A stretch of 64,000 bases of DNA, taken from NCBI RefSeq assembly GCF_020404765.1, contig NZ_JAIVEM010000140.1:186001-250000 (forward strand), written 5' to 3'. The DNA is from Paenibacillus sp. BJ-4. Lineage in GTDB: Bacteria; Bacillota; Bacilli; Paenibacillales; Paenibacillaceae. The notes under the pieces are model-generated. The model was not told the origin of the DNA. It was given only the letters and a program-made list of their open reading frames with translations, and did no database searches. The position numbers and the translations under genes were made by a program. Positions 18,191 to 26,068 of the stretch are shown piece by piece (within the stretch, counting starts at the first letter, position 1; each line of letters begins with the position of its first letter).

Positions 18191-18523
18191 ATGATGAAAA
18201 GGAATCGTAATTGGATCGTGCTATTTATCGGCATCGCTCTGATGGTGGGAGCTGCGGACTATTGTACACAGGCTAAGCAGGCTACTCCTGAGCTGATCGT
18301 TCCAACCGTAATCAGTAAAGAAAGCCTTCAGTTAAGTGATGATTAACGAGAGAAGTATTCGATAGATGAGGTAAGGAACCATTTTTGGTAAGGCTTCGTT
18401 CCGGGGGATGATGAAATTCTATCTGCTATCAGTAAGACGCTGGATGTTTTTGAAATCCATAAGAAGGAAGCCACTATCATTTTAGAAAATGATCAACAAC
18501 CGAGTCAGATCAGATTCGAGTAA
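18191..18523 (+). pseudogene. small secreted/membrane protein gene with two in-frame stops
   Basis: One reading frame runs for 111 codons from ATG 18191 to TAA 18521, interrupted by TAA at 18344 and TAA at 18389. The first 51 codons encode a basic N-terminus and a hydrophobic segment (WIVLFIGIALMVGAA). The parts after the stops still read as normal protein (FVPGDDEILSAISKTLDVFE and IHKKEATIILENDQQ), so this looks like one gene inactivated by point mutations. The 51-residue first part could still be made. Family unknown. Confidence 0.6.
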
Positions 18524-18692
18524 CGAATGCGCTTTGCTGGGGAACTTCTTTCCTGGCAAGGCGTTTTATTTTCTCCATGTCGAACGCAGCTCTTTTTCCA
18601 GTTCACGCCATGTGTTGATAAATATTTCCTTATTCAAAGCATTTATGCCTATTTTTGATATACTGATATTTTTGAAATAAGGAGGTTTTCTT

Positions 18693-18941
18693 TTGGATCG
18701 AGTAGGATTGGTCAGGGACTTAGATAGCCTAGGTCGGATTGTCATCCCTGTAGATATAAGGAAGCGTCTGGGGATTGGCAAGCATACAGCCATGGAATTT
18801 TGGGTGACGGAGAGTGGTTTGATCATGCGACAATGCACGGGGGAAGTCTGCACTTTATGTGGCGAACTTCAGGACCTTACATACTTTAAGAATGCTTGGA
18901 TCTGTATTCGCTGTATGAATGAACTCAAAAATAAACGATAA
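18693..18941 (+). CDS. AbrB-like protein with C-terminal zinc ribbon (copy 1)
   Basis: 82 residues. The N-terminal AbrB/SpoVT swapped-hairpin DNA-binding domain (VRDLDSLGRIVIPVDIRKRL) is followed by two Cys-x2-Cys knuckles (CTLC near residue 52 and CIRC near residue 72), which probably bind zinc. TTG 18693 follows AAGGAGG (18679-18685) by 7 bases. It converges with, and overlaps by 17 bases, the Spo0E-like gene. A longer paralogue is at 40535-40981. A transition-state regulator role is expected. Confidence 0.85.
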   Translation: MDRVGLVRDLDSLGRIVIPVDIRKRLGIGKHTAMEFWVTESGLIMRQCTGEVCTLCGELQDLTYFKNAWICIRCMNELKNKR

Positions 18942-19209
18942 AGCTGGCAGTCGGATTATTTGGCATGTATGTTACAATAAAAGGGCGAGTGACCCACCAC
19001 AAGTTTCTCGCCCGGTCGATTGCCTTCGCAGCAATCGGCTTTTTTAATTTTGCATAGTATATCCGATTATATTGATTGATCAGCTCGTCCAAGACCATAG
19101 ATTGACGGAGTACATAGATATGCTCTAGTCCATATTTCGCTTGCAAATCATAGAGCCGCTGTCGATTTTTCTCCAATCGTTGTTGCAAAGTTTCTTCACT
19201 TCCCATCAT
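18925..19209 (-). CDS. Spo0E-like aspartyl-phosphate phosphatase (copy 1, extended C-terminus)
   Basis: 94 residues. The first ~55 match the Spo0E family: a helical hairpin with the S-x3-D-x-LI-x-x-Y motif in QSMVLDELINQYNRIYY. These proteins dephosphorylate Spo0A~P and delay sporulation. AAGGAGG stands just upstream of the ATGATG start. The paralogue at 42808 ends soon after the motif, whereas this one carries about 40 extra, unrelated residues, perhaps by stop-codon loss. Its 3' end overlaps the convergent AbrB-like gene. Confidence 0.8.
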   Translation of the reverse strand: MMGSEETLQQRLEKNRQRLYDLQAKYGLEHIYVLRQSMVLDELINQYNRIYYAKLKKPIAAKAIDRARNLWWVTRPFIVTYMPNNPTASFIVYF

Positions 19210-19296
19210 ACACCCTCCTTAGGTGATACTTATTTTAGGATGCCATGTGTATTTATGGGAAAAGTGAAAGTGCATGAGGATATCTATTCTAAAAAT

Positions 19297-19320
19297 TAAA
19301 AAACCAGCTTTAGGAGCTGT
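19297..19320 (-). terminator. terminator within the decayed receptor gene
   Basis: On the minus strand CAGCT-CCTAA-AGCTG (19305-19319) is followed by GGTTTTTTAATTTTT. Confidence 0.65.
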
Positions 19321-19481
19321 AATTTGATCTAACTGCTGAACGGAAAGTGTACGTTGCCCGTTACGATCCCGCTTACTGTGCCTGGGTTTATGTCTGCCAC
19401 CAGACCAAACTGGGTAATGTTTAACTCGTTCTGTTTCATGAAGTTTTCCAGTTCTGCGCGTATCGTGGTTGTAGGTTCCAA
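19320..19481 (-). pseudogene. truncated, frameshifted AloR-like receptor gene
   Basis: From TTG 19481 the frame reads MEPTTTIRAELENF and then TQFGLVADINPGTVSGIVTGN, nearly the same as the helix-turn-helix of the receptor at 41196. After residue 43 the homology continues in the next frame (RTLSVQQLDQIT, against RSISVHQLDRIT), so one base has been lost, and a stop follows at 19329. Everything beyond the HTH is missing and a terminator comes next. AAAGGGG lies about 10 bases before the TTG. It sits beside an AbrB-like and a Spo0E-like gene, the same companions as the intact copy. Confidence 0.82.
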
Positions 19482-19803
19482 GTGTAACAACCCCTTTAAC
19501 ATAACATTTTATGTATTCCGTTAGATAGCTATCTATAAGGATATTTCTTGGGACAATCCGATGCTAAAATATAAGGCCATTCCGAAAGATATTATACCAT
19601 ATTATGGATAAATGATATATACTTTTCAACTAATTACTTTTTTGTATATTGGATTGCTTTTCATATATTACGTTGTTAAATGAAGCCCGAAATCACTCTA
19701 ATAGTTGAGAGGAATTGAGGACAACATCATTGAATGTGGAGCCATTCAGATGTTCAAGCGACTCCATCATTTTCTCTACAACTTATATTCAGGGGGAATT
19801 TCA

Positions 19804-20241
19804 ATGGCTAGAAGTGCAAGCACTTACGCATCCGTAATTGACGGTTTTAGGGTAGAAACGAACAAAAAGTATTCACCTGTAGGTGGAACAAAGTGTAATA
19901 TTTTTGCTCAGGATGTGATGTCAGCTATGTCGGCTGACTTACCGAGTGGCTTAGCCAATCAAATGGCGGATGCTTTATCCAATAACAATACGCAGGGATG
20001 GTACTCCGTAACCTTTCAGAATGCCCAAAAAAGAGCGAATCTCGGATATCCTACCATCGGGATCAGAAAAGAGGAAGGGCATGGCCACGTCGTCGTTGTC
20101 AGACCGAAGGGGTCATCGATCACGATTTTAAAAGAGGTACAAATTGCTCAGGCGGGAACCAAAAATTACAATAGCAATACGATTAACTACTCGTGGGTGG
20201 CGGCAGATCTGCCTGGAGTAAAATTCTACACACACGACTAA
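19804..20241 (+). CDS. small putative cysteine peptidase/amidase (NlpC/P60- or CHAP-like)
   Basis: 145 residues. A Cys in TKCNIFAQDVM (about residue 28) and a His in EEGHGHVVVVRPKG (about residue 96) are placed and surrounded as the Cys/His pair of papain-like NlpC/P60 or CHAP folds, and an Asn/Gly segment (QAGTKNYNS) follows. ATG 19804 follows AGGGGG by 7 bases. There is no signal peptide or binding domain, so it could be a cytosol-released lysin, an effector or a house-keeping hydrolase. The family assignment rests on motif reading only. Confidence 0.55.
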   Translation: MARSASTYASVIDGFRVETNKKYSPVGGTKCNIFAQDVMSAMSADLPSGLANQMADALSNNNTQGWYSVTFQNAQKRANLGYPTIGIRKEEGHGHVVVVRPKGSSITILKEVQIAQAGTKNYNSNTINYSWVAADLPGVKFYTHD

Positions 20242-20264
20242 TGATTCCAAGGAAATAACGTATT

Positions 20265-20310
20265 GACCCCGGAGGGAGATCCATTCGTCTGCTTCCGGGG
20301 TCGTCTTTTT
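20265..20310 (+). terminator. terminator after the putative peptidase gene
   Basis: GACCCCGGA (20265-20273) pairs perfectly with TCCGGGGTC (20294-20302), followed by GTCTTTTT. Confidence 0.82.
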
Positions 20311-21427
20311 AGTTTGAAACGGAATGTTTGGATACAATGAACGCTTTACCTGGCTTGATAAAAGCAACAGCATAGCCATTGGAGAAGGAGGAGGATTCCG
20401 CCTTATACTCAAGCTTGGTCAGCAATTGGCCTTGACGATTGATGTAACCGAATTTTCCGTCTGAGACCGATGAATGTGCCTGTTTACCCACTAAAGCCAA
20501 GCCTTCCTTGAATGGGAACGTGATGTCATATTTTTGTTGATATTTAATGACCAAAGTTCCGCTTTTATCAATAAAGCCGACCTCATTTTTCGCATTTTTC
20601 ACACTCGCCAAGCCTTCACTGAAATCCTGCGCATCGGTAAATTTAAAGGGAATAACGACTTTTCCCTGTTTATTGATGAAGCCCCATTTTCCTTGGGCAT
20701 TTTGTACAGGAGCCAGCCCCTCCGAAAAGTCTCCTCCAGATTTATATTGAAGAGGAATAACTTCCTTTCCTGTGGTATTTATATATCCGTACAGTCCTTT
20801 GCTATTCTGAACAATAGCCAAGCCATCCGAAAAACTCCGACTATATTTGTATTTATAGGGGATCGCTAATTGACCGGAAGCATTAACAAAACCGATCTTG
20901 CCTGTATTAGGGGCGTAGGCAAGCGCCAGGCCGTCCGTAAATAGATATTCTGATCCATAGTTTTCTTTCAATGGAATAAGGATTGTTCCTGTACGATCAA
21001 TGAGGACATTTTCTTTGGTTGAGGCTATGGTGATCTTGGCCTTTCCTTCGCTAAACGAATTAGCTTCGGTATATTGGCAAGGAATGACCAGTGTCCCTTT
21101 GGTATTAATATACCCATAGAGATTGGTTTTTGTATTTTTCACAACGGCCCGCTGCTCATGAAAATCACCAATAGGTTTCAGCTCGGCGGGGAGAGAGAAA
21201 GCCTTTTCCCCTTTGGTATTGTAAAACACAAGATTTCCAGCGGATGTTTCAGCGGCTAATAAGCCATCATGAAAAGCACCATCGCTTAGGGGCCGAGCAA
21301 CGTTGTAATCCAGCGGTGTTTTAGAAACTTCAATGGCTGTTGCACTGCTGGGAGCAGCCAACCCCGTTCCCGAAACGGTAACGCTGGTACATAGAATCAA
21401 TATAGCTAAACCGAATTTTTTTAACAT
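20309..21427 (-). CDS. secreted WG-repeat protein
   Basis: About 372 residues. A signal peptide (MLKKFGLAILILCTSVTVSG) is followed by eight or more WG-type beta repeats of about 40 residues, each with a core such as LYGYINTKG, KWGFINKQG or KIGFVNASG and the linker FSEGLA. ATG 21427 is chosen since AAAGGAG precedes it closely. A start 18 bases upstream lacks this. Such proteins are surface or exported scaffolds of unknown function. It converges with the peptidase-like gene. Confidence 0.85.
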   Translation of the reverse strand: MLKKFGLAILILCTSVTVSGTGLAAPSSATAIEVSKTPLDYNVARPLSDGAFHDGLLAAETSAGNLVFYNTKGEKAFSLPAELKPIGDFHEQRAVVKNTKTNLYGYINTKGTLVIPCQYTEANSFSEGKAKITIASTKENVLIDRTGTILIPLKENYGSEYLFTDGLALAYAPNTGKIGFVNASGQLAIPYKYKYSRSFSDGLAIVQNSKGLYGYINTTGKEVIPLQYKSGGDFSEGLAPVQNAQGKWGFINKQGKVVIPFKFTDAQDFSEGLASVKNAKNEVGFIDKSGTLVIKYQQKYDITFPFKEGLALVGKQAHSSVSDGKFGYINRQGQLLTKLEYKAESSSFSNGYAVAFIKPGKAFIVSKHSVSN

Positions 21428-21552
21428 GTATAAGCTCCTTTGCAAGTTGATTTACCATAATATAGACGAAAAATATGTAAGAATGTTTCTTGAAATTCTA
21501 TATTTTTCTAATTTTTTTTGGATGAAGGAAGAGGAAAACGGAGGTTCAGCCA

Positions 21553-22100
21553 ATGATAATTAACATGAAGAAAAATTTTATTTTCTTGTCACTTTTCACT
21601 ATGATTACAATGCTGGCTTCTGGTTGTTCAAGTCATACGGTAGACAAGAATATAACGAAGTCTGGCGAGAAACCGACCAGTTATTTACATGCTTCATTTG
21701 ATATAATGTAGATAGCCCCACCATAGAAACGAAAGATGGAACTAGAGAAGTGACAAGTCCATATACAAATTATTCGATTAAAGTGCTTGATAATGTAAAA
21801 GGTGACCTACAGAAAGATGTTTCCATTCTTATTCAAAAATCCGGGGGCCTGAGTGAAGATAAGAGCACATATCTTTTATATAATGATGACTTCCTGCCAC
21901 AAAAGGGAAAGGCATACGTGTTTACGGCTGCGGTCCAGCCCCATGGTTCGTTGCTAGTATCAGGGCCAAATTCTAATATAGAAGTAAAGACTGATTTATT
22001 ATCGAAAAACAATATCCAAGCGCTTAGTGAAGAAAACATCGTTAATGAACTAACCAAAACAGAGAGGGGCTGTCTCAAAAGCAGCTTTTTCATTACATAA
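21553..22100 (+). pseudogene. lipoprotein gene broken by a frameshift and truncated by an IS remnant
   Basis: ATG 21553 (GGAGG 8 bases upstream) starts a lipoprotein with signal peptide and lipobox (MLASGC), but the frame stops at TAG 21709. The remainder continues in the next frame from about 21708 (VDSPTIETKDGTREVTSPYT, and later IKVLDNVKGDLQKDVSILI) to 22100. The last residues are encoded by the end of an IS1182-like element, so the true C-terminus is lost. The original protein was a small extracytoplasmic lipoprotein of unknown function. Confidence 0.75.
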
Positions 22101-22580
22101 GGACAGTCTCCTAAATGAAAAATCGAGAACCGAACCGGGCAAGGAGGTCATCCTTGTCGGGTTCGGTTGTTTTTTTCGTCCACTTTATGCTTTTTCAGCA
22201 GATTGTGGGCAAGGAAAGCCACCCGACCTCCTGGCTTACTTTCGCAAGGCCGCGAGCAGGAATCGCCGGAATCCCCGGTTGTTGTTCAGCTGTCCAAATA
22301 CACTTTCCGGCTCGTGCATAGGCTGAACCGCCAAGCGGTATCCTTCTTCACTGGACAGTGTTGCCCTCATCTTCTGTTTATACTGGAAGTACGGTAGACT
22401 GATCTGGATTTTGCGGTTGCCGGCCGTCTTGGTACAAGAAGGTTTGAGCGGGCATCCCTCGCAGTCCTCACTCTGGTAGTACCCGAAACATCACCACACG
22501 ATGACGTTGCTTGGAACGACACTGCGGTGTCCCCAACTGGCAGGTGATATCCCGAATGACAGATGAATCGCCAACTTTTT
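22068..22580 (-). mobile_element. IS1182-like insertion sequence, 3' remnant
   Basis: The left edge reads GGGCTGTCTCAAAAGCAG, a terminal-repeat-like end of IS1182 relatives. A transcription-terminator hairpin follows (about 22130-22175). On the minus strand, from about 22495 to TAA at 22236-22238, lies the C-terminal transposase: a Cys cluster (CEGCPLKPSC), then SSEEGYRLAV and EPESVFGQLNNNRGFRRF. The 5' part of the transposase and the other terminal repeat are missing. It truncates the lipoprotein gene on its left. Confidence 0.8.
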
Positions 22581-22760
22581 GCAAATTTGGAGACAGCTTG
22601 AGCAGCCCATGCAATCCATGCAGTTCAGCGGCGGATACGGAGCCTACAATCAGCCGGTGAATCAGCCATACTACAACGCGGTAAACCCGCAGCCGCATCA
22701 AGCGGCTGAGAACAGGGCATATGGCATGAGCTGTATGTCTTGTTTTTTTGACATTAAAGA
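22580..22760 (+). pseudogene. orphan gene fragment next to the IS remnant
   Basis: A frame with a clearly protein-like, Gln/Asn/Tyr-rich stretch (FSGGYGAYNQPVNQPYYN, then PQPHQAAENRAYG) begins at the IS junction without its own start or ribosome binding site. It looks like the C-terminal piece of a gene cut off by the insertion or by a later deletion. Its family is not recognised. Confidence 0.45.
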
Positions 22761-22944
22761 ATATATAAGTTTAGGGGTTCCCAAGGCTTTTTGCAGGAAA
22801 GATAAAAAGATATTGACAGTGTTGTGAAGCCTCTTGCAGGAATCAACTTTTTTGTATACAATTACGACGAGTTGATTGAGTTAACTAAATTTGATTAACT
22901 CAACTTTCAGGTTATTATCCAAGGAGGGAGGTAATCCTTATACG

Positions 22945-23619
22945 ATGTCATACTTATCTTTTACAGACGAGGATCACCTGATTATAAAGTCTTATGAAGC
23001 TCTGGTCTATGGCATTGCGGACTACTTAGGACCGGAATGCGAAGTCGTTCTGCACAGCTTGCACGATTATAATCAGTCCGCAGTCGTAATCGCCAACGGT
23101 CACCACTCCGGAAGAAAGATAGGCGCTCCTATTACCGACTTGGCCTTACGTATGCTTAAGGAGCTTGAGAATTCAGGCGCTAAACAATCCAAAAGCTACT
23201 TCACCCGCGGCAAGAACGGCCAGCTAATGAAGTCCAGCACCATCGCTATTCGGGGTAAGGATAATAAAATTATCGCTTTGTTGTGCATCAACATGAATCT
23301 TGACGGTTCCCTGTCAAACTTTCTTAACATCTTTTCGCCGAATCAACTCCTATCCCCTGAAAACAATGTGAAAGAGAATTTCGCTAACTCAGTGGAGGAT
23401 CTGCTGAAGAACACCATAGAAACGACGATTCACGAGGTCGACGATTCCCAAGAGATCCCGCATCATAATCGGAATAAAGAAATTATCAGGCTGCTCTTAG
23501 AACGCGGCGTCTTTCAAATGCGCGATTCCGTGGCTATCGTTTCCAATGCGCTTAAGATATCAAAGCACACGGTTTACTTGCATTTAAGAAATTATAACAA
23601 CAATCAAGGGGAAGACTAA
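22945..23619 (+). CDS. YheO/DauR-family transcriptional regulator
   Basis: About 224 residues. An N-terminal YheO-like PAS domain (GPECEVVLHSLHDYNQSAVV, then INMNLD) is joined to a C-terminal helix-turn-helix (LLERGVFQMRDSVAIVSNAL, KISKHTVYLHLRNY). Family members regulate amino-acid (for example D-arginine or serine) catabolism. It stands at the head of the serine-degradation block. GGGAGGT lies 12 bases before the ATG, slightly far, and no better start is seen. Confidence 0.82.
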   Translation: MSYLSFTDEDHLIIKSYEALVYGIADYLGPECEVVLHSLHDYNQSAVVIANGHHSGRKIGAPITDLALRMLKELENSGAKQSKSYFTRGKNGQLMKSSTIAIRGKDNKIIALLCINMNLDGSLSNFLNIFSPNQLLSPENNVKENFANSVEDLLKNTIETTIHEVDDSQEIPHHNRNKEIIRLLLERGVFQMRDSVAIVSNALKISKHTVYLHLRNYNNNQGED

Positions 23620-23682
23620 TTTTCTAATCAACAAAAAAAGAAAGCGCATACATGAATCGATAGTTTAGGGAGGAAATTGCTC

Positions 23683-24098
23683 ATGCAAACTATTCAAGGA
23701 ATGGCGTTGCTGCTTTTAGTTCTCTTCTTCTTTACATTATTCAGCTACAAAGCTCCAAAAGGCATGAAGGCTATGGGCGCCCTTGCTGGTGCCGCATGCG
23801 CCGCCTTCCTGGTAGAAGCCTTCCAGAAGTATGTCGGCGGAGATCTGGTCGAAATCCCGTTCTTAGGCGAAATCGGTGACGCCGCAGGCAGTATGGGTGG
23901 AGTTGCTGCCGCGCCCTCGTTACGTTGGCCGTGGGCGTTTCACCCGTATATTCCCTGATGATGGGAGCCGCTTGTGCCGGAATGGGCATGCTGCCCGGTT
24001 TTGTCGCCGGGTATCTAGTGGCGTTCCTGGTAAAGTATATCGAGAAGAAAATGCCGGCAGGATTCCCAGAACCTTCAAGATGGTTACTGGAAAGCTAA
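23683..24098 (+). pseudogene. EIIC-like membrane transporter gene, frameshifted and truncated
   Basis: From ATG 23683 (GGGAGGA 8 bases upstream) it encodes a hydrophobic protein (MALLLLVLFFFTLFSYKAPK, then GALAGAACAAFLVEAFQKYV) resembling the N-terminus of the PTS_EIIC_2 type. Near 23913 one base appears lost: the proper sequence continues in another frame (VTLAVGVSPVYSLMMGAACA, then LPGFVAGYLVAFLVKYIE) and ends at TAA 24096, well short of family length. It is therefore inactive as a full transporter. Confidence 0.7.
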
Positions 24099-24165
24099 AC
24101 CAACTGTCAAATAAACCGTAAGAAGCTTTGAAAGTTGAGGAATAATAAATTATGGGGGTGCTTAT

Positions 24166-24864
24166 ATGAACATGAATGTAATACCTATTAAAGAAAAAGA
24201 GGTTGTTAAATACAAAAGTTGTTTTGATGTGATTGGGCCGGTAATGATAGGTCCTTCAAGTTCACATACTGCAGGTGCTTTAGCTATTGGAACAGTTGCC
24301 AGTAAATTATTTCAAGGTATTCCAAGAAAAGTAGTGGTAAGCTATTATGAGTCATTTGCTGAAACCCATAAAGGACACGGAACTGATTTTGCAATTATTG
24401 CTGGGATATTAGGATTTGCTGCCGATGACAGCAAAGTACCAGACGCTATTAAAATAGCAGAATCTAAAGAAATTGACATTACCTTTATTGAAAAAGCAGG
24501 TGATAGTCCTACTGGTCATCCAAATACGGCAGACGTATATTTAGAGGATGAAAGTCGAAGTATTAGAACGATGGGCATTTCGGTCGGCGGCGGATTAATT
24601 GAAGTCAAACATGTTGAAATTGACGGATTTAGCATAGATCTGCAGGGGCCATTGCCAGTTATTATTGCGATTTCCGAAAGAGCTGACTTTAAATTTGTCT
24701 TACGCAGGATCTTTAAACAATATGATGTGGAAATTAACAACTTTCATAGTTTAGAAGAAAACGGAAAATATTTATATGCATTCGCTTTGGATTCGCTATT
24801 GCCTGGTGATGTTCAGAAGGAATTGGGAAGTTTAAGCAGCATAGCTAATATCATTATCCTTTAG
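24166..24864 (+). CDS. sdaAB: L-serine dehydratase, beta subunit
   Basis: 232 residues. The signature PSSSHTAGALAIG begins at residue 30, as in two-subunit L-serine ammonia-lyases. The C-terminal 80 residues have the ACT-like regulatory fold. With the alpha subunit 22 bases downstream it converts L-serine to pyruvate and ammonia. The gene is markedly more AT-rich than the core genes of the window, consistent with acquisition by transfer. Confidence 0.92.
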   Translation: MNMNVIPIKEKEVVKYKSCFDVIGPVMIGPSSSHTAGALAIGTVASKLFQGIPRKVVVSYYESFAETHKGHGTDFAIIAGILGFAADDSKVPDAIKIAESKEIDITFIEKAGDSPTGHPNTADVYLEDESRSIRTMGISVGGGLIEVKHVEIDGFSIDLQGPLPVIIAISERADFKFVLRRIFKQYDVEINNFHSLEENGKYLYAFALDSLLPGDVQKELGSLSSIANIIIL

Positions 24865-24886
24865 TTACATTAAGAGGTGATTAAAT

Positions 24887-25768
24887 ATGTATATGACCAT
24901 AAAAGAAATTGTAGATGCAGCTAATAAAAGGCAAAAGCCAATTTATGAATTAGCAATCGAACAGGAAATCGAACAAACTAAAGCCTCTTATGAAGAAGTT
25001 TGGAGTAAAATGGAAAAAAATTTAGCGGCTATGGAAAATTCCATAAATAATAGTATCGAGGGCGACGGGGTATTTTCTCCGACCGGTTTAACCGGAGGTG
25101 ATGCTGTTAAAATAAAAAAATATCGAGAAAATGGAAAAACTCTTTCTGGAGATTTGATGGTGTCAGGGGTTCAAAGTGCTATCGGTGTTAATGAGGTAAA
25201 TGCTTCATTAGGGGCTATTTGTGCAACTCCAACAGCAGGTGCGAGTGGGACGATCCCGGGAGTCCTATTTAGTATTAAAGATACGTTGCAGTTAAGTCAT
25301 GAAGATATGGTCCATTTTCTATTCACTTCATCTTTATTTGGAATGATAGTCGCAAATAATGCTTGTATCTCCGGAGCGTACGGAGGATGTCAAGCTGAAG
25401 TAGGCAGTGCCTCAGCAATGGCGGCTGCGTCAGCGGTAGAAGCTGCCGGAGGAACGCCACAGCAATCTTCTGAAGCTTTCTCAACCGCATTACAAAATTT
25501 ACTCGGTTTAGTTTGTGATCCAGTCGCTGGTTTGGTAGAAATTCCTTGTGTAAAGAGAAACGCCGTTGGAACGGCAAATGCTTTAGTAGCAGCGGACATC
25601 GCATTAGCCGGCGTAAACAATATCATCAATGCTGACGAAGTTATTGAAGCGATGTATAGAGTTGGAAGACAGATGCCTCGCGAATTAAGAGAGACAGGTT
25701 TAGGCGGAATTGCGGCCACACCTACAGGAATTGCCATTAAAAGTAAATTTTTGGAGAGAAACAATTAA
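24887..25768 (+). CDS. sdaAA: L-serine dehydratase, alpha subunit
   Basis: 293 residues carrying the iron-sulfur catalytic domain. Conserved segments are SPTGLTGGDAVK, TPTAGASGTIPG, the ACISGAYGGCQAEVG loop and GLVCDPVAGLVEIPCVKRN, which supply the Cys ligands of the oxygen-sensitive [4Fe-4S] cluster. Full family length. It is co-transcribed with sdaAB and followed by a serine/threonine transporter gene with its own cre-marked leader. Confidence 0.93.
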   Translation: MYMTIKEIVDAANKRQKPIYELAIEQEIEQTKASYEEVWSKMEKNLAAMENSINNSIEGDGVFSPTGLTGGDAVKIKKYRENGKTLSGDLMVSGVQSAIGVNEVNASLGAICATPTAGASGTIPGVLFSIKDTLQLSHEDMVHFLFTSSLFGMIVANNACISGAYGGCQAEVGSASAMAAASAVEAAGGTPQQSSEAFSTALQNLLGLVCDPVAGLVEIPCVKRNAVGTANALVAADIALAGVNNIINADEVIEAMYRVGRQMPRELRETGLGGIAATPTGIAIKSKFLERNN

Positions 25769-25894
25769 AGGAATAAACAGTTATTAGAAATATTCAGAAA
25801 TAGTTAACAATTCTATTCTCTATTGTTCTCCTAAGGATGTCTGTATATTGTGAGCCATCATCACTAAAATATACCATTATACAATCAAAATGAT

Positions 25895-25909
25895 TTGTAA
25901 ACGCTAACA
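25895..25909 (+). promoter_or_regulatory. cre (CcpA) site before the serine transporter gene
   Basis: TTGTAAACGCTAACA matches the cre consensus WTGNAANCGNWNNCW at all defined positions. It lies 160 bases upstream of the transporter start in the 300-base gap after sdaAA. Carbon catabolite control is inferred. Confidence 0.7.
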
Positions 25910-26068
25910 ATTCCATCGGGTTGATGCCTAGCGAATTTTTCGATTATGATCAACTTAGAAGAAGGACACGCAATGTGGCGCACCTTGTAAGCAATTCATT
26001 TTTCAAGAATGGTCTATTTTCCTAAGCCTTAAAAGAGCGTAAGATAGGGTACAAGGAGGAATTATTAT

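Noticed and set aside
18191-18346. The 51-codon frame with a hydrophobic segment was considered as an Alo-type peptide gene.
   Set aside because: It follows an unrelated soluble protein gene, and coding-like sequence continues in the same frame past the stop, which fits a broken gene better.
22891-22944. A longer N-terminus for the YheO-like regulator.
   Set aside because: It would run through the GGAGG ribosome binding site, and PAS-domain similarity begins after ATG 22945.
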